A stretch of 13,580 nt of DNA from Burkholderiales bacterium. GTDB taxonomy: Bacteria; Pseudomonadota; Gammaproteobacteria; Burkholderiales; Usitatibacteraceae. The translations under genes and the position numbers were made by a program. The stretch covers positions 1 through 13,580 of the forward strand of contig JAJAYN010000105.1 in assembly GCA_026786225.1 (NCBI GenBank), given 5' to 3'. Below are positions 7,265 to 13,580 of the stretch, piece by piece; within the stretch, counting starts at the first letter, position 1, and each line of letters starts with the position of its first letter. Below the pieces are notes generated by a model, which had not been told where the DNA came from, made no database searches, and saw only the letters and a list, made by a program, of their open reading frames with translations.

Positions 7265-7624
7265 ATGTTTAAAGGCCTGCGAACCATCATCTACCCGTCA
7301 ACCGACCTCGCCAAAGCGACCGCCTGGTACACCAGCGTGATCGGCCATGCACCCTACTTCAATGAACCGTATTACGTCGGCTTCAACGTCGGCGGGTTTG
7401 AATTGGGCTTGCTGCCGCCGGGCGACGAAGATGCCGGCGACAGCCCGATAACGTACTGGGGCGTTGACGATGCGCACGCCGAATTTGCGCGCGTGGTCGC
7501 ACTGGGTGCGAAACCGCAAAGTGAAGTCAAGGATGTCGGCGACGGCATTCTGGTCGCCACCGTGGTGGACCCGTTTGGCAATGTCGTTGGGTTGATTCAG
7601 AATCCGCATTTCAAGATTGCGTAG
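7265..7624 (+). CDS. VOC family protein (glyoxalase/bleomycin-resistance fold)
   Basis: From ATG 7265 the product has 119 residues with the vicinal-oxygen-chelate pattern. It has an N-terminal strand and helix with DLAKATAWYTSVIG (14-27), a central GFELGLLPPG (44-53), then WGVDDAHAEFARVVALGA (65-82) and a C-terminal VVDPFGNVVGLIQNP (100-114). Glu46 could be one metal ligand. The usual C-terminal glutamate before LIQ is Gly109 here, so the classic metal site seems incomplete and the catalytic activity and substrate are unknown. The frame extends upstream inside rsgA, but the family fold starts at 7265 (MFKGLRTIIYP), four bases after the rsgA stop. A weak GGGAA site lies at the end of rsgA. It is likely the last gene of the M48-phhB-rsgA transcript. 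Confidence 0.88.
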   Translation: MFKGLRTIIYPSTDLAKATAWYTSVIGHAPYFNEPYYVGFNVGGFELGLLPPGDEDAGDSPITYWGVDDAHAEFARVVALGAKPQSEVKDVGDGILVATVVDPFGNVVGLIQNPHFKIA

Positions 7625-7770
7625 ATCGAGAGTGGTTGCGGCATGTTGTCAGCGGCTTTTGAAAAGAATGCGAATGTCTTTTACCGGCCAGGTGCGGTCA
7701 TAGAAATTTCTGGGAAGCGGTCATTGAATAATGCCCAAAATATTTCGCCTGCCCCCTAATAACCAATCCT

Positions 7771-8055
7771 ATGCAACCAGCTATCTCCAAGACTCACGCC
7801 GACGGAAGTCCATGTCTCGAAGGCTCTAGATCCGTGCCGAGAGGCTACAAGCCTTGCTGTGAAGTGTTTAACGGACATACGACATCGTGTGAATTTGATA
7901 TTCGCTACGAGTGGTGACCGAAACAGAAGTCTTGGTTCACAATAATTGCGAAATCTGCGGGCGGCGGTGGTATAGAAATCGCCTATTGTCCCCATTGCGG
8001 CAAGAAACTCGTCCCTCGAAAGTTACGCGCCACGCCTGCTTTAGAGCGAATTTGA
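7771..8055 (+). pseudogene. Small cysteine-rich (zinc-ribbon-like) protein gene interrupted by one in-frame TGA
   Basis: Reading from ATG 7771, one frame gives 48 residues ending ...CEFDIRYEW, then TGA at 7915-7917. The same frame continues with PKQKSWF and SAGGGGIEIAYCPHCGKKL to TGA 8053-8055. The two halves look like one protein of about 94 residues: Cys15, the Cys29-Cys30 pair and Cys40 lie before the stop, and the CxxC of a zinc ribbon (codons 73 and 76) after it. I remember small proteins of this kind with Trp-Trp after RYE, so a TGG-to-TGA change at codon 49 is the simplest explanation. No ribosome-binding site is evident, and no alternative ATG start precedes the second half. It could instead be a sequencing error or readthrough. 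The function of the family is unknown to me. Confidence 0.65.
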
Positions 8056-8115
8056 CAAGCGTCGGCTATAACGGGTTTGGGTCGCCTGGCGCCGGTCACG
8101 ATGATTCTCCATAGC
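8044..8115 (+). repeat. Intergenic repeat copy A, left of vapBC
   Basis: GAGCGAATT (8044-8052), TTTGGGTCG (8076-8084) and TCCATAGC (8108-8115) recur in the same order at 8982-9040. The first two blocks are spaced identically (32 bases start to start) in both copies. The third interval is 13 bases longer here. The repeat begins in the last codons of the broken cysteine-rich gene. Confidence 0.55.
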
Positions 8116-8119
8116 GACT

Positions 8120-8163
8120 ATTGCGCAATGATTGCCTCCTTACTATAATTCGCATTGTAAGGA
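8120..8163 (+). promoter_or_regulatory. vapBC promoter with overlapping palindromic operator
   Basis: TTGCGC (8121-8126) and a perfect TATAAT (8144-8149) are 17 bases apart, a good sigma-70 promoter, with transcription expected near 8156. The -10 box sits between the arms of a perfect 7-bp inverted repeat, TCCTTAC (8137-8143) and GTAAGGA (8157-8163). The -35 lies in the 10-base palindrome ATTGCGCAAT (8120-8129). Type II antitoxins usually repress their own operon by binding such sites, so one or both are the likely VapB operator (inference). Confidence 0.7.
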
Positions 8164-8179
8164 TTAACGGAGATTTGCC

Positions 8180-8398
8180 ATGTCAAATGATGCAACGCTT
8201 ACGAGCAAGGGCCAGACCACGATACCCAAAGAGATTCGGGAGCGCTTAGGCATGAAACCCGGAGATAAGATGACCTTTACTCTGATGCCGGATGCCACTG
8301 TGATCATGCGAGTCAAAAGTAAAAGTGTGACTGCGTTGGCAGGCGTGCTGCAAAAGAAGGGACGCAAAGCCGTGCCAGTTGAGCAATTATCTCGGTGA
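8180..8398 (+). CDS. vapB: VapB-type antitoxin, AbrB/MazE (SpoVT) DNA-binding family
   Basis: This 72-residue protein has the swapped-hairpin AbrB fold at residues about 4-48. The typical core is LTSKGQTTIPKEIRERLGMKPGD (in pieces: SKGQTTIPKEIRE, then LGMKPGD), followed by strands FTLMPDATVIMR. The C-terminal part (49-72) would wrap around and inhibit the toxin. It should bind DNA as a dimer and repress the operon through the palindrome at 8137-8163. GGAG at 8169-8172, seven bases before the ATG, fixes the start. Its TGA overlaps the GTG start of the toxin gene by three bases (within GTGA), the usual coupled antitoxin-toxin order. The class is clear; the name vapB rests on pairing with a PIN-domain toxin. 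Confidence 0.88.
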   Translation: MSNDATLTSKGQTTIPKEIRERLGMKPGDKMTFTLMPDATVIMRVKSKSVTALAGVLQKKGRKAVPVEQLSR

Positions 8399-8793
8399 TA
8401 CTTGGTATCGACACCAATGTCCTCGTTCGCTACTTGGTTCGGGACGACGAACTTCAGTTCGAAAAGGCGCGCAGGCTGATCAAGCGTGAAATCGCGGCCG
8501 GACGTCAGGTGCTGGTGAGTCAGCTGGTAGTGCTAGAGACCGAGTGGGTTCTACGCAGTCGGTACAGCCTGTCAAAGACGGAGATTGTCTATGTTTTTTC
8601 CGGTTTGCTGGACGCAATGGATATCAAGATCGAAGACGAAGCGACGGTTGAGGAAGCAATTTATGTCTGGAAAGAAAGCAGCGCTGACTTTGCGGACTGT
8701 CTCATCGGCGCAAAGAACAGGCAGCTAGGATGTAAGGCCACCGCGACGTTCGACGAAAGGGCAGCAAAATTGCCAACCTTCGCGTTGGTCTGA
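8395..8793 (+). CDS. vapC: VapC-type PIN-domain toxin ribonuclease
   Basis: The 132-residue PIN-domain protein is a predicted Mg-dependent endoribonuclease that blocks translation when free of its antitoxin. Its acidic active site is present: Asp6 in GIDTNVLVR, Glu48 in VVLETEWVL, Asp98/Asp101 in ADFADCLIG and Asp120 in TATFDERA. Length and motif spacing fit a complete, uninterrupted toxin. It starts with GTG at 8395, inside the end of the antitoxin gene. No ribosome-binding site stands out beyond the coupling, which would keep toxin synthesis tied to antitoxin translation. The RNA target cannot be predicted. No terminator was recognised directly after it. Confidence 0.9.
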   Translation: MILGIDTNVLVRYLVRDDELQFEKARRLIKREIAAGRQVLVSQLVVLETEWVLRSRYSLSKTEIVYVFSGLLDAMDIKIEDEATVEEAIYVWKESSADFADCLIGAKNRQLGCKATATFDERAAKLPTFALV

Positions 8794-8981
8794 ATGGCAA
8801 ACAATGACGCGCAGTTTAAGACGAAGGGGTAATCCGTTGGCGAAGCGCACAACAATTTAAGGGACGATAAAAGCCTTAGCTGGGCATAATGCGGCGATTG
8901 TTTGACCGTTTCGGCGATTGCCAATGCTCATCAGATTATTCCACTCGTTCAGCCTATCACTGTCCTTACATGTCGGCTTTG

Positions 8982-9040
8982 GAGCGAATTGGACCTGCAG
9001 CTGGAGCGTCCTCTTTGGGTCGAAACCGGACATCCATAGC
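8982..9040 (+). repeat. Intergenic repeat copy B, right of vapBC
   Basis: GAGCGAATT (8982-8990), TTTGGGTCG (9014-9022) and TCCATAGC (9033-9040) match copy A at 8044-8115 in order and orientation, with the first two blocks at identical spacing. The sequence between the blocks is poorly conserved (8 of 23 bases in the first interval), so the copies are old. They form imperfect direct repeats on either side of vapBC. Confidence 0.55.
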
Positions 9041-9071
9041 TAGGCAACCAGCCCCATGATAAAACACAAGC

Positions 9072-9117
9072 ACTGGCGCGGCTTTCTGACAGTTTTCGCT
9101 CCAAACGCCGCGCCAGT
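9072..9117. terminator. Hairpin terminator of the efflux operon, second copy of the 3967-4032 element
   Basis: ACTGGCGCGGC (9072-9082) pairs perfectly with GCCGCGCCAGT (9107-9117) around a 24-base loop. On the minus strand a T-rich run complementary to AAAACACAAG follows, so it suits termination of the leftward efflux genes, whose last stop is at 9172. The left arm and loop (9070-9098) closely match 3975-4004 of the other hairpin. Confidence 0.65.
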
Positions 9118-9171
9118 ATTAGACTTTGTACTTTGCGAACTTGATTTGCGCTGCAAACTGCGGAAAAAGTA

Positions 9172-10614
9172 TTACTTCACCGCCACCAGATCCGACGCAC
9201 TCCACCCACCACCCAGCGCGCGCACCAACGCGACTGTCGCGCTAAGCCTGCGCCCGAGTAATCCCACCGAGGTACGCTCGTTCGACAACAGCGCGGTCTG
9301 TACCGTGACCACGCTCAGGTAGCTCACCGTCCCGGCTTTGTATTGATTGAGCGTCAGCGTCACCGATTCGCGCGCGGCCCTGACCGCTTCCGCCTGCACT
9401 TTGGCTTCCTGTTCCAGAATCCTGAGCGCGGCGACGTTGTCTTCTACATCCTGGAATGCTTCGAGCACCGTCTGGCGATAGGTTGCGACCGTTTGGTCGT
9501 ACGAGGCGATGGCCTGATCAGTCAACGCGCCGCGCTTGCCGAAATCGAATATCGTTTCAGCCAGCGATGGCCCCAGCGACCAGGCGCGATTGGGCGCTGA
9601 AATCCAGTTGGAGAGCGTGGGGCTCGAGAAGCCGCCCGAACCGGAAAGACTAAGCGTTGGAAAATAGGCCGCTTTGGCCACACCGATCTGCGCGTTTGCC
9701 GCTGCCGCGCGGCGCTCAGCCGCAGCGATGTCGGGCCTGCGTTCGAGCAGCGTCGAGGGCAATCCCAACGGGAACACAGGCATCGCGACTTTCCAGTCGA
9801 CTTTTGTACCAGCGTTGGATTCAACGTTAGTGACGGAAACACCCGTCGGGGCTTTACCGATCAGGACAGCGATGGCGTGTTCGAGTTGCGCGCGCTGTAC
9901 GCCGAGATCAATCGACTGCGCTTGCGCGCTGAGCAACTGCGTCTCGGCCTGCACGATATCGACCTTGCCCGCCACGCCCACCGCATAGCGATTGCGGGTG
10001 AGCTCCAGCGATTTTTCAAACGCGACAATGGTGTCGGCAAAGAGCTGCTTTTGCGCATCGTTCACACGCAATTGAAAGTAGCTGGTCGCCAGCTCCGATT
10101 GCAACGACAACCGCGCGGCTTCCAGATCGGCAGCGCTTGCTTGCGCGCTCGCGTCGTTGGCCTCCACGGTACGGCGGATACGGCCCCAGACATCCAGCTC
10201 CCAGCCCGCGTTGAGGGTGAGACTATGGTTCGTGGCAACCGCGTTATCTCCCGCTGATCGCGCGGAAGCGCTACGGCTGCGGGTGGAACTGGCATTGGCA
10301 GAAACGGTCGGCAGATAGCTGGCGCGCGCGGACTGGGTCAGCGAGGTTGCCTGACGATAACGCGCCTCTGCGGACTTCAGACTTTGATTGGAGATATTGA
10401 CCTGCTCGATCAGCGCATCGAGTTCACTGTCGCCAAAAATCTTCCACCACTTTCCGCGTGCCATTTCATCGCGCGGCTCGGCTATTTTCCAGTCGGCCGT
10501 TTCCTTGTAGGCGATCGGCGTTTCAACCGCTGGCCGCTTGTAATCAGGCCCGATGGCGCAGCCACCGAGCAGGGTCGCGCCAATGGCGGCGCATAAAATG
10601 TTGCTGCGTTTCAT
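9172..10614 (-). CDS. RND efflux outer-membrane channel lipoprotein (OprM/NodT family)
   Basis: This 480-residue protein is the TolC-like trimeric exit duct of a tripartite drug exporter. It begins with a lipoprotein signal, LLGGCAIGPDYKRP, lipobox LGGC with Cys19, the standard opening of the NodT/OprM family. Two outer-membrane efflux protein repeats follow (about 60-250 and 270-460), each with long Ala/Gln-rich helices. Typical pieces are WWKIFGDSELDALIEQ, ERRPDIAAAERRAAAANAQIGVAKAAYFP and DVEDNVAALR. ATG 10614 is preferred over the TTG at 10617: GGAGG lies four bases upstream, and the ATG shares its A with the stop of the pump gene (TGATG). It is thus the last gene of the efflux operon, coupled to the pump. 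Exported compounds cannot be predicted from the sequence. Confidence 0.93.
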   Translation of the reverse strand: MKRSNILCAAIGATLLGGCAIGPDYKRPAVETPIAYKETADWKIAEPRDEMARGKWWKIFGDSELDALIEQVNISNQSLKSAEARYRQATSLTQSARASYLPTVSANASSTRSRSASARSAGDNAVATNHSLTLNAGWELDVWGRIRRTVEANDASAQASAADLEAARLSLQSELATSYFQLRVNDAQKQLFADTIVAFEKSLELTRNRYAVGVAGKVDIVQAETQLLSAQAQSIDLGVQRAQLEHAIAVLIGKAPTGVSVTNVESNAGTKVDWKVAMPVFPLGLPSTLLERRPDIAAAERRAAAANAQIGVAKAAYFPTLSLSGSGGFSSPTLSNWISAPNRAWSLGPSLAETIFDFGKRGALTDQAIASYDQTVATYRQTVLEAFQDVEDNVAALRILEQEAKVQAEAVRAARESVTLTLNQYKAGTVSYLSVVTVQTALLSNERTSVGLLGRRLSATVALVRALGGGWSASDLVAVK

Positions 10615-13580
10615 CAAGCCTCCAAAGCGACACGTCCGCGATTACGGGCGAATTTTGATTTACCCCACACGCGAAAACGGTCCAGATACAGGTACACAAC
10701 CGGCGTCGTGTAAAGCGTAAGTAGCTGGCTCACGATCAATCCACCAACAATGGAAATGCCCAGCGGACGGCGCAACTCGGCACCATCGCCAACGCCAATT
10801 GCAAGCGGAACGGCGCCCAGCAAAGCCGCCATGGTCGTCATCATGATCGGCCGGAAGCGCAACATGCAGGCCTCAAAAATCGCATCTCGCGCGGACTTGC
10901 CTTCGTTGCGTTCGGCCAAAATCGCAAAGTCGATCATGAGAATCGCGTTCTTTTTGACGATACCGATCAGCAATATCACGCCGATTAACGCGATGATCGA
11001 GAACTCGCTTCCTGCCGCCAACAGCGCCAGCAGTGCGCCCACACCTGCCGACGGCAGCGTGGAAAGAATCGTGATCGGATGAATGTAGCTCTCATAGAGC
11101 ACGCCCAACACGATATAGACCGTAATCAGTGCGGCCAGAATGAGCCAGGGCTGATTGTCCAGGCCTTGCTGAAACAAGCGTGCTGTCCCTTGTGAGGTGC
11201 CGGTAATGCTGGTCGGCACGGCAATACGCGACATGGTGTCGCGAATTTTCTCGATGCCCGTGGAGAGCGAAACGCCCTCTCGAAGATTGAACGAAATGGT
11301 TGATGCCGCGAACTGCCCTTGATGATTGACCGATAACGCAGCCGTGGTGGGCTCGTAACGCGAGAATGCCGATAACGGCACCTGCCCACGTATCGGTGAG
11401 AGCACGTAAATGCCATTGAGCGCCTCCGGACTCTGCCAGTATTCGGGCGCTACTTCCATCACCACGCGATATTGATTGCGCTCGGAATAAATTGTCGATA
11501 CCTGTGCTTGCCCAAACGCCAGATACAAGGCGGTGTCGATCATGGCGGTGGTCACACCCATACGGGACGCCGTCTCGCGATCAATATTTAGTGTCATCTG
11601 CAGGCCGCGTACCTGCTGATCGCTGCTGACATCGGTGAGTTCCGGAACATCTTGCAAGGCATTCTGCAACAAAGGCGTCCACTTCCGCAGCTCGGTGACA
11701 TCATCGCCCTGCAGCGTGAACTGGTAGCCAGCATTGGATTGCCTGCCACCGCCGCGAAAATCCTGTGCTGGCGTCAAAAACAAATTGGCGCCAGCCACCT
11801 TTGCGAGCTTGAGGCGCAGGCGCGCGGCAATGGCATCGGCCGACGCATCGCGTTCTTTTAGCGGCTTCAGAGACATGAACATCTGTCCACCGTTGCGCTG
11901 ACCACCGCCCGTAAAGGCGACGACGTTTTCCACAGCAGGTTCGGTCATCACAATATCGACATACTCGGTGAGTTTGCTGCGCATGGCCTGGAATGAAATG
12001 CTCTGGTCAGCCTGAATGAAGCCCACGATACGTCCGGTGTCCTGCTGTGGCAAAAAACCCTTTGGCACGATGACATACAGATAAACATTCAGCCCGACGG
12101 CTGCAATTAATGTCAGGAAGACCAGGAATGGAAATCTAAGTGCCCAGGTCAGCGTTATTTCGTAGCCCTTGTTTACGCGACCAATCGCTGCATCGGTCCA
12201 GCGCGACAGGCGTCCCGGTTTTTTTTCCTCTCCGGGTTGTCGGGCACGCAGCAAGCGTGCGCACATCATGGGGGTGGTTGTCAGTGAGACGACGAGTGAC
12301 ACCATGATGGCAATCGACAGCGTCACCGCAAACTCGCGGAAAAAACGCCCGATGATTCCGCCCATGAGCAGAATGGGAATGAATACCGCGATCAGCGACA
12401 GGCTCATCGATACCACCGTGAAGCTCACCTCGCGCGCACCTTTGAGCGCGGCCTCAAAAGGCGCGACACCCTTCTCAAGATGGCGCGACACGTTTTCCAG
12501 CACCACGATGGCATCGTCGACGACGAAACCGGTCGCGATCGTCAATGCCATCAACGAAAGGTTGTCGAGGCTGTACCCGAACAAATACATAAACGAGAAA
12601 GTGCCAATCAACGATACCGGCACCGCAACCGCTGGAATCAGCGTCGCACGGACATTGCGCAGGAACATGAATACCACCATGATCACCAGTGCAACAGCGA
12701 TTGCCATTGTGCGGCCGGCTTCACGCAAGCTGCCGCGAATCGTGGTGGTGCGTTCCAGCACGACATTGAGATTGACCGATGCCGGAATCGAGGCGCGTAA
12801 CTCCGGGACCAACGCCACCACGCGATCAACGGTTTCGATGATGTTGGCATTTGGCTGCGTGTTGACCAGCAACACCACAGATGGCTTGCCGTTGGTAAAG
12901 CCGGCATTGCGCAGATCCTGCACCGAGTCCACCACTTCGCCAACATCGGACAATCGAACGGCGGCACCGTTGCGATAGGCGACAATCACAGGCAGATAAT
13001 CAGCCGCCTTCCTGGCCTGATCATTGGCGTAAATCTGCCAGCTTTTCTCGCCATCCTCCACGATTCCCTTCGGGCGGTTGGCGTTATTGGCGGTAATCGC
13101 GTTGCGTACTTCCGTGAAGCTGATGGCGTACTTGTTGAGCGTGTTGGGGTTAAGCTCAACGCGCACGGCGGGCAAGGAGCTGCCACCGACAGTGACTTGA
13201 CCAACGCCCGCGATCTGAGAGATTTTCTGCGCGACAACTGTGGAGGCAACATCGTAAATTTGGCCCTGCGTTAACGTATCCGATGTCATCGCGAGGATGA
13301 TCGACGGCGCATCTGCAGGATTTACCTTTCGGTAGGTAGGATTGTTTGGCAGACTCGATGGCAACTCCCTGCGCGCGGCCTGAATCGCGGCTTGCACTTC
13401 GCGTGCCGCACCGTCAACGCTGCGGTTGAGATCGAATTGCAGCGTGATGCGCGTGTTCCCAAGCGAAGATTGCGAGGTGATCTCATTCACCCCGGCAATG
13501 CGGCCCAGCGCGCGCTCCAGCGGTGTTGCCACCGTGGCCGCCATTACTTCAGGGCTGGCACCGGGGAGCGAGGCCGATAC
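10614..13580 (-). CDS. mdtC: RND multidrug efflux inner-membrane pump, MdtC/MuxC type (N-terminus outside window)
   Basis: The frame is open to the right edge, so the first 40-50 residues are missing; about 988 of roughly 1030 are visible. The protein is a proton-driven pump of the HAE1 RND family. Proton-relay residues are present: the Asp pair in GFVVDDAIVVLEN (codons at 12513-12518) and the lysine region GIVKKNAILMIDFA. The first periplasmic part (PGASPEVMAATVATPLER, GRIAGVNEITSQSSLG, PTYRKVNPADAP, TVGGSSLPAVRVELNP) resembles what I remember of E. coli MdtC more than MdtB. The order pump then outer-membrane channel resembles muxABC-opmB. An adaptor and an MdtB-like partner are therefore expected beyond the right edge (inference). 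Its stop overlaps the channel start by one base. The symbol indicates type, not proven orthology. Confidence 0.93.
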   Translation of the reverse strand, partial: VSASLPGASPEVMAATVATPLERALGRIAGVNEITSQSSLGNTRITLQFDLNRSVDGAAREVQAAIQAARRELPSSLPNNPTYRKVNPADAPSIILAMTSDTLTQGQIYDVASTVVAQKISQIAGVGQVTVGGSSLPAVRVELNPNTLNKYAISFTEVRNAITANNANRPKGIVEDGEKSWQIYANDQARKAADYLPVIVAYRNGAAVRLSDVGEVVDSVQDLRNAGFTNGKPSVVLLVNTQPNANIIETVDRVVALVPELRASIPASVNLNVVLERTTTIRGSLREAGRTMAIAVALVIMVVFMFLRNVRATLIPAVAVPVSLIGTFSFMYLFGYSLDNLSLMALTIATGFVVDDAIVVLENVSRHLEKGVAPFEAALKGAREVSFTVVSMSLSLIAVFIPILLMGGIIGRFFREFAVTLSIAIMVSLVVSLTTTPMMCARLLRARQPGEEKKPGRLSRWTDAAIGRVNKGYEITLTWALRFPFLVFLTLIAAVGLNVYLYVIVPKGFLPQQDTGRIVGFIQADQSISFQAMRSKLTEYVDIVMTEPAVENVVAFTGGGQRNGGQMFMSLKPLKERDASADAIAARLRLKLAKVAGANLFLTPAQDFRGGGRQSNAGYQFTLQGDDVTELRKWTPLLQNALQDVPELTDVSSDQQVRGLQMTLNIDRETASRMGVTTAMIDTALYLAFGQAQVSTIYSERNQYRVVMEVAPEYWQSPEALNGIYVLSPIRGQVPLSAFSRYEPTTAALSVNHQGQFAASTISFNLREGVSLSTGIEKIRDTMSRIAVPTSITGTSQGTARLFQQGLDNQPWLILAALITVYIVLGVLYESYIHPITILSTLPSAGVGALLALLAAGSEFSIIALIGVILLIGIVKKNAILMIDFAILAERNEGKSARDAIFEACMLRFRPIMMTTMAALLGAVPLAIGVGDGAELRRPLGISIVGGLIVSQLLTLYTTPVVYLYLDRFRVWGKSKFARNRGRVALEA

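Larger units (their letters stand above)
8794..9171. other. Non-coding region between vapC and the efflux operon
   Basis: No credible gene is seen in these 378 bases on either strand; short open frames here are either shadows or lack starts and family features. The region holds an 8-bp direct repeat GGCGATTG (8893-8900 and 8913-8920), repeat copy B (8982-9040) and the hairpin at 9072-9117. The first 180 bases may be decayed accessory DNA, but I recognise no source gene. Confidence 0.6.

Noticed and set aside
7673..7733. Possible third copy of the repeat found beside vapBC (TTTCTGGGAAGCGGTCATTG region)
   Set aside because: Only short, inexact matches to copies A and B; block order and spacing do not hold.
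7915..7960. Selenocysteine insertion or a TGA-as-Trp genetic code for the in-frame TGA
   Set aside because: Other genes here end in TGA in the usual way, and no clear hairpin follows the internal TGA; a point mutation is simpler.
7756..7995. 79-residue minus-strand open frame across the broken small gene
   Set aside because: It is the shadow of the plus-strand cysteine-rich frame, whose two halves contain protein-like motifs; the minus-strand product shows none.
7911..8114. 67-residue plus-strand frame with a CEICG start that looks zinc-finger-like
   Set aside because: It overlaps the 7771-8055 frame out of phase. Its CxxC is produced by reading the GEIAYCPHCG region in the wrong frame, and the rest is unlike a protein family.
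8794..8870. Possible integron attC-like site after vapC (AACAATTTAAGG)
   Set aside because: I could not find paired core sites of the attC consensus or a matching inverted arm, and no integrase gene is in the window.
8661..8924. 87-residue open frame on the minus strand over the end of vapC
   Set aside because: It lies mostly antisense to a clear PIN-domain gene, shows no family motif, and has no ribosome-binding site that I can see.
9056..9322. 88-residue plus-strand open frame after the non-coding region
   Set aside because: It runs through the hairpin terminator and antisense to the end of the efflux channel gene, with no recognisable features.
12169..12978. 269-residue plus-strand open frame inside the pump gene
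   Set aside because: It is antisense to the well-conserved RND pump; its Ser/Thr/Arg-rich composition is typical of a shadow frame in GC-rich DNA.

Overview
The window looks like a chromosomal segment of a Gram-negative proteobacterium, most likely a betaproteobacterium of the order Burkholderiales. This rests on overall base composition, the outer-membrane lipoproteins, the RND efflux genes, and a core-gene string (oligoribonuclease, M48 protease, pterin dehydratase, RsgA) that I remember as typical of that order. The genus cannot be read from the sequence. No rRNA, tRNA, CRISPR array, insertion sequence or replication origin was seen.

Layout. (1) 1-1385 (+): the C-terminal part of an ABC-2-like membrane permease, cut by the window edge. 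(2) 1430-2398 (+): a stand-alone NAD(P)-binding epimerase/dehydratase whose promoter appears to place the transcription start on the A of its ATG (leaderless mRNA). (3) 2566-3947 (+): two envelope lipoprotein genes, a short DUF4398 protein and a DUF4398/OmpA peptidoglycan-binding protein, closed by a strong bidirectional hairpin. (4) 4043-4591 (-): oligoribonuclease Orn, convergent with the OmpA gene. (5) 4705-7624 (+): a housekeeping string of Ste24-like M48 protease, pterin-4a-carbinolamine dehydratase, RsgA GTPase and a VOC-family protein, with short gaps or overlaps suggesting co-transcription. (6) 7625-9171: an accessory island holding a small cysteine-rich gene broken by one in-frame TGA, and a VapBC-type toxin-antitoxin pair with a clear promoter and palindromic operator. 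The pair is bracketed by two diverged copies of a short intergenic repeat. (7) 9172-13580 (-): the end of an RND multidrug efflux operon, an MdtC/MuxC-type inner-membrane pump (N-terminus beyond the right edge) followed, with a one-base overlap, by its outer-membrane channel lipoprotein.

How the parts work together. The pump and channel should form a tripartite exporter with a periplasmic adaptor probably encoded beyond the right edge. The two DUF4398 lipoproteins probably act together at the outer membrane/peptidoglycan interface. Most genes are ordinary core functions. The parts most worth a second look are non-coding or broken: the TGA-interrupted gene, the repeats around vapBC, two hairpins at gene ends (3967-4032 and 9072-9117) that share their loop-side sequence as well as stem sequence, and the leaderless promoter at 1396-1430.
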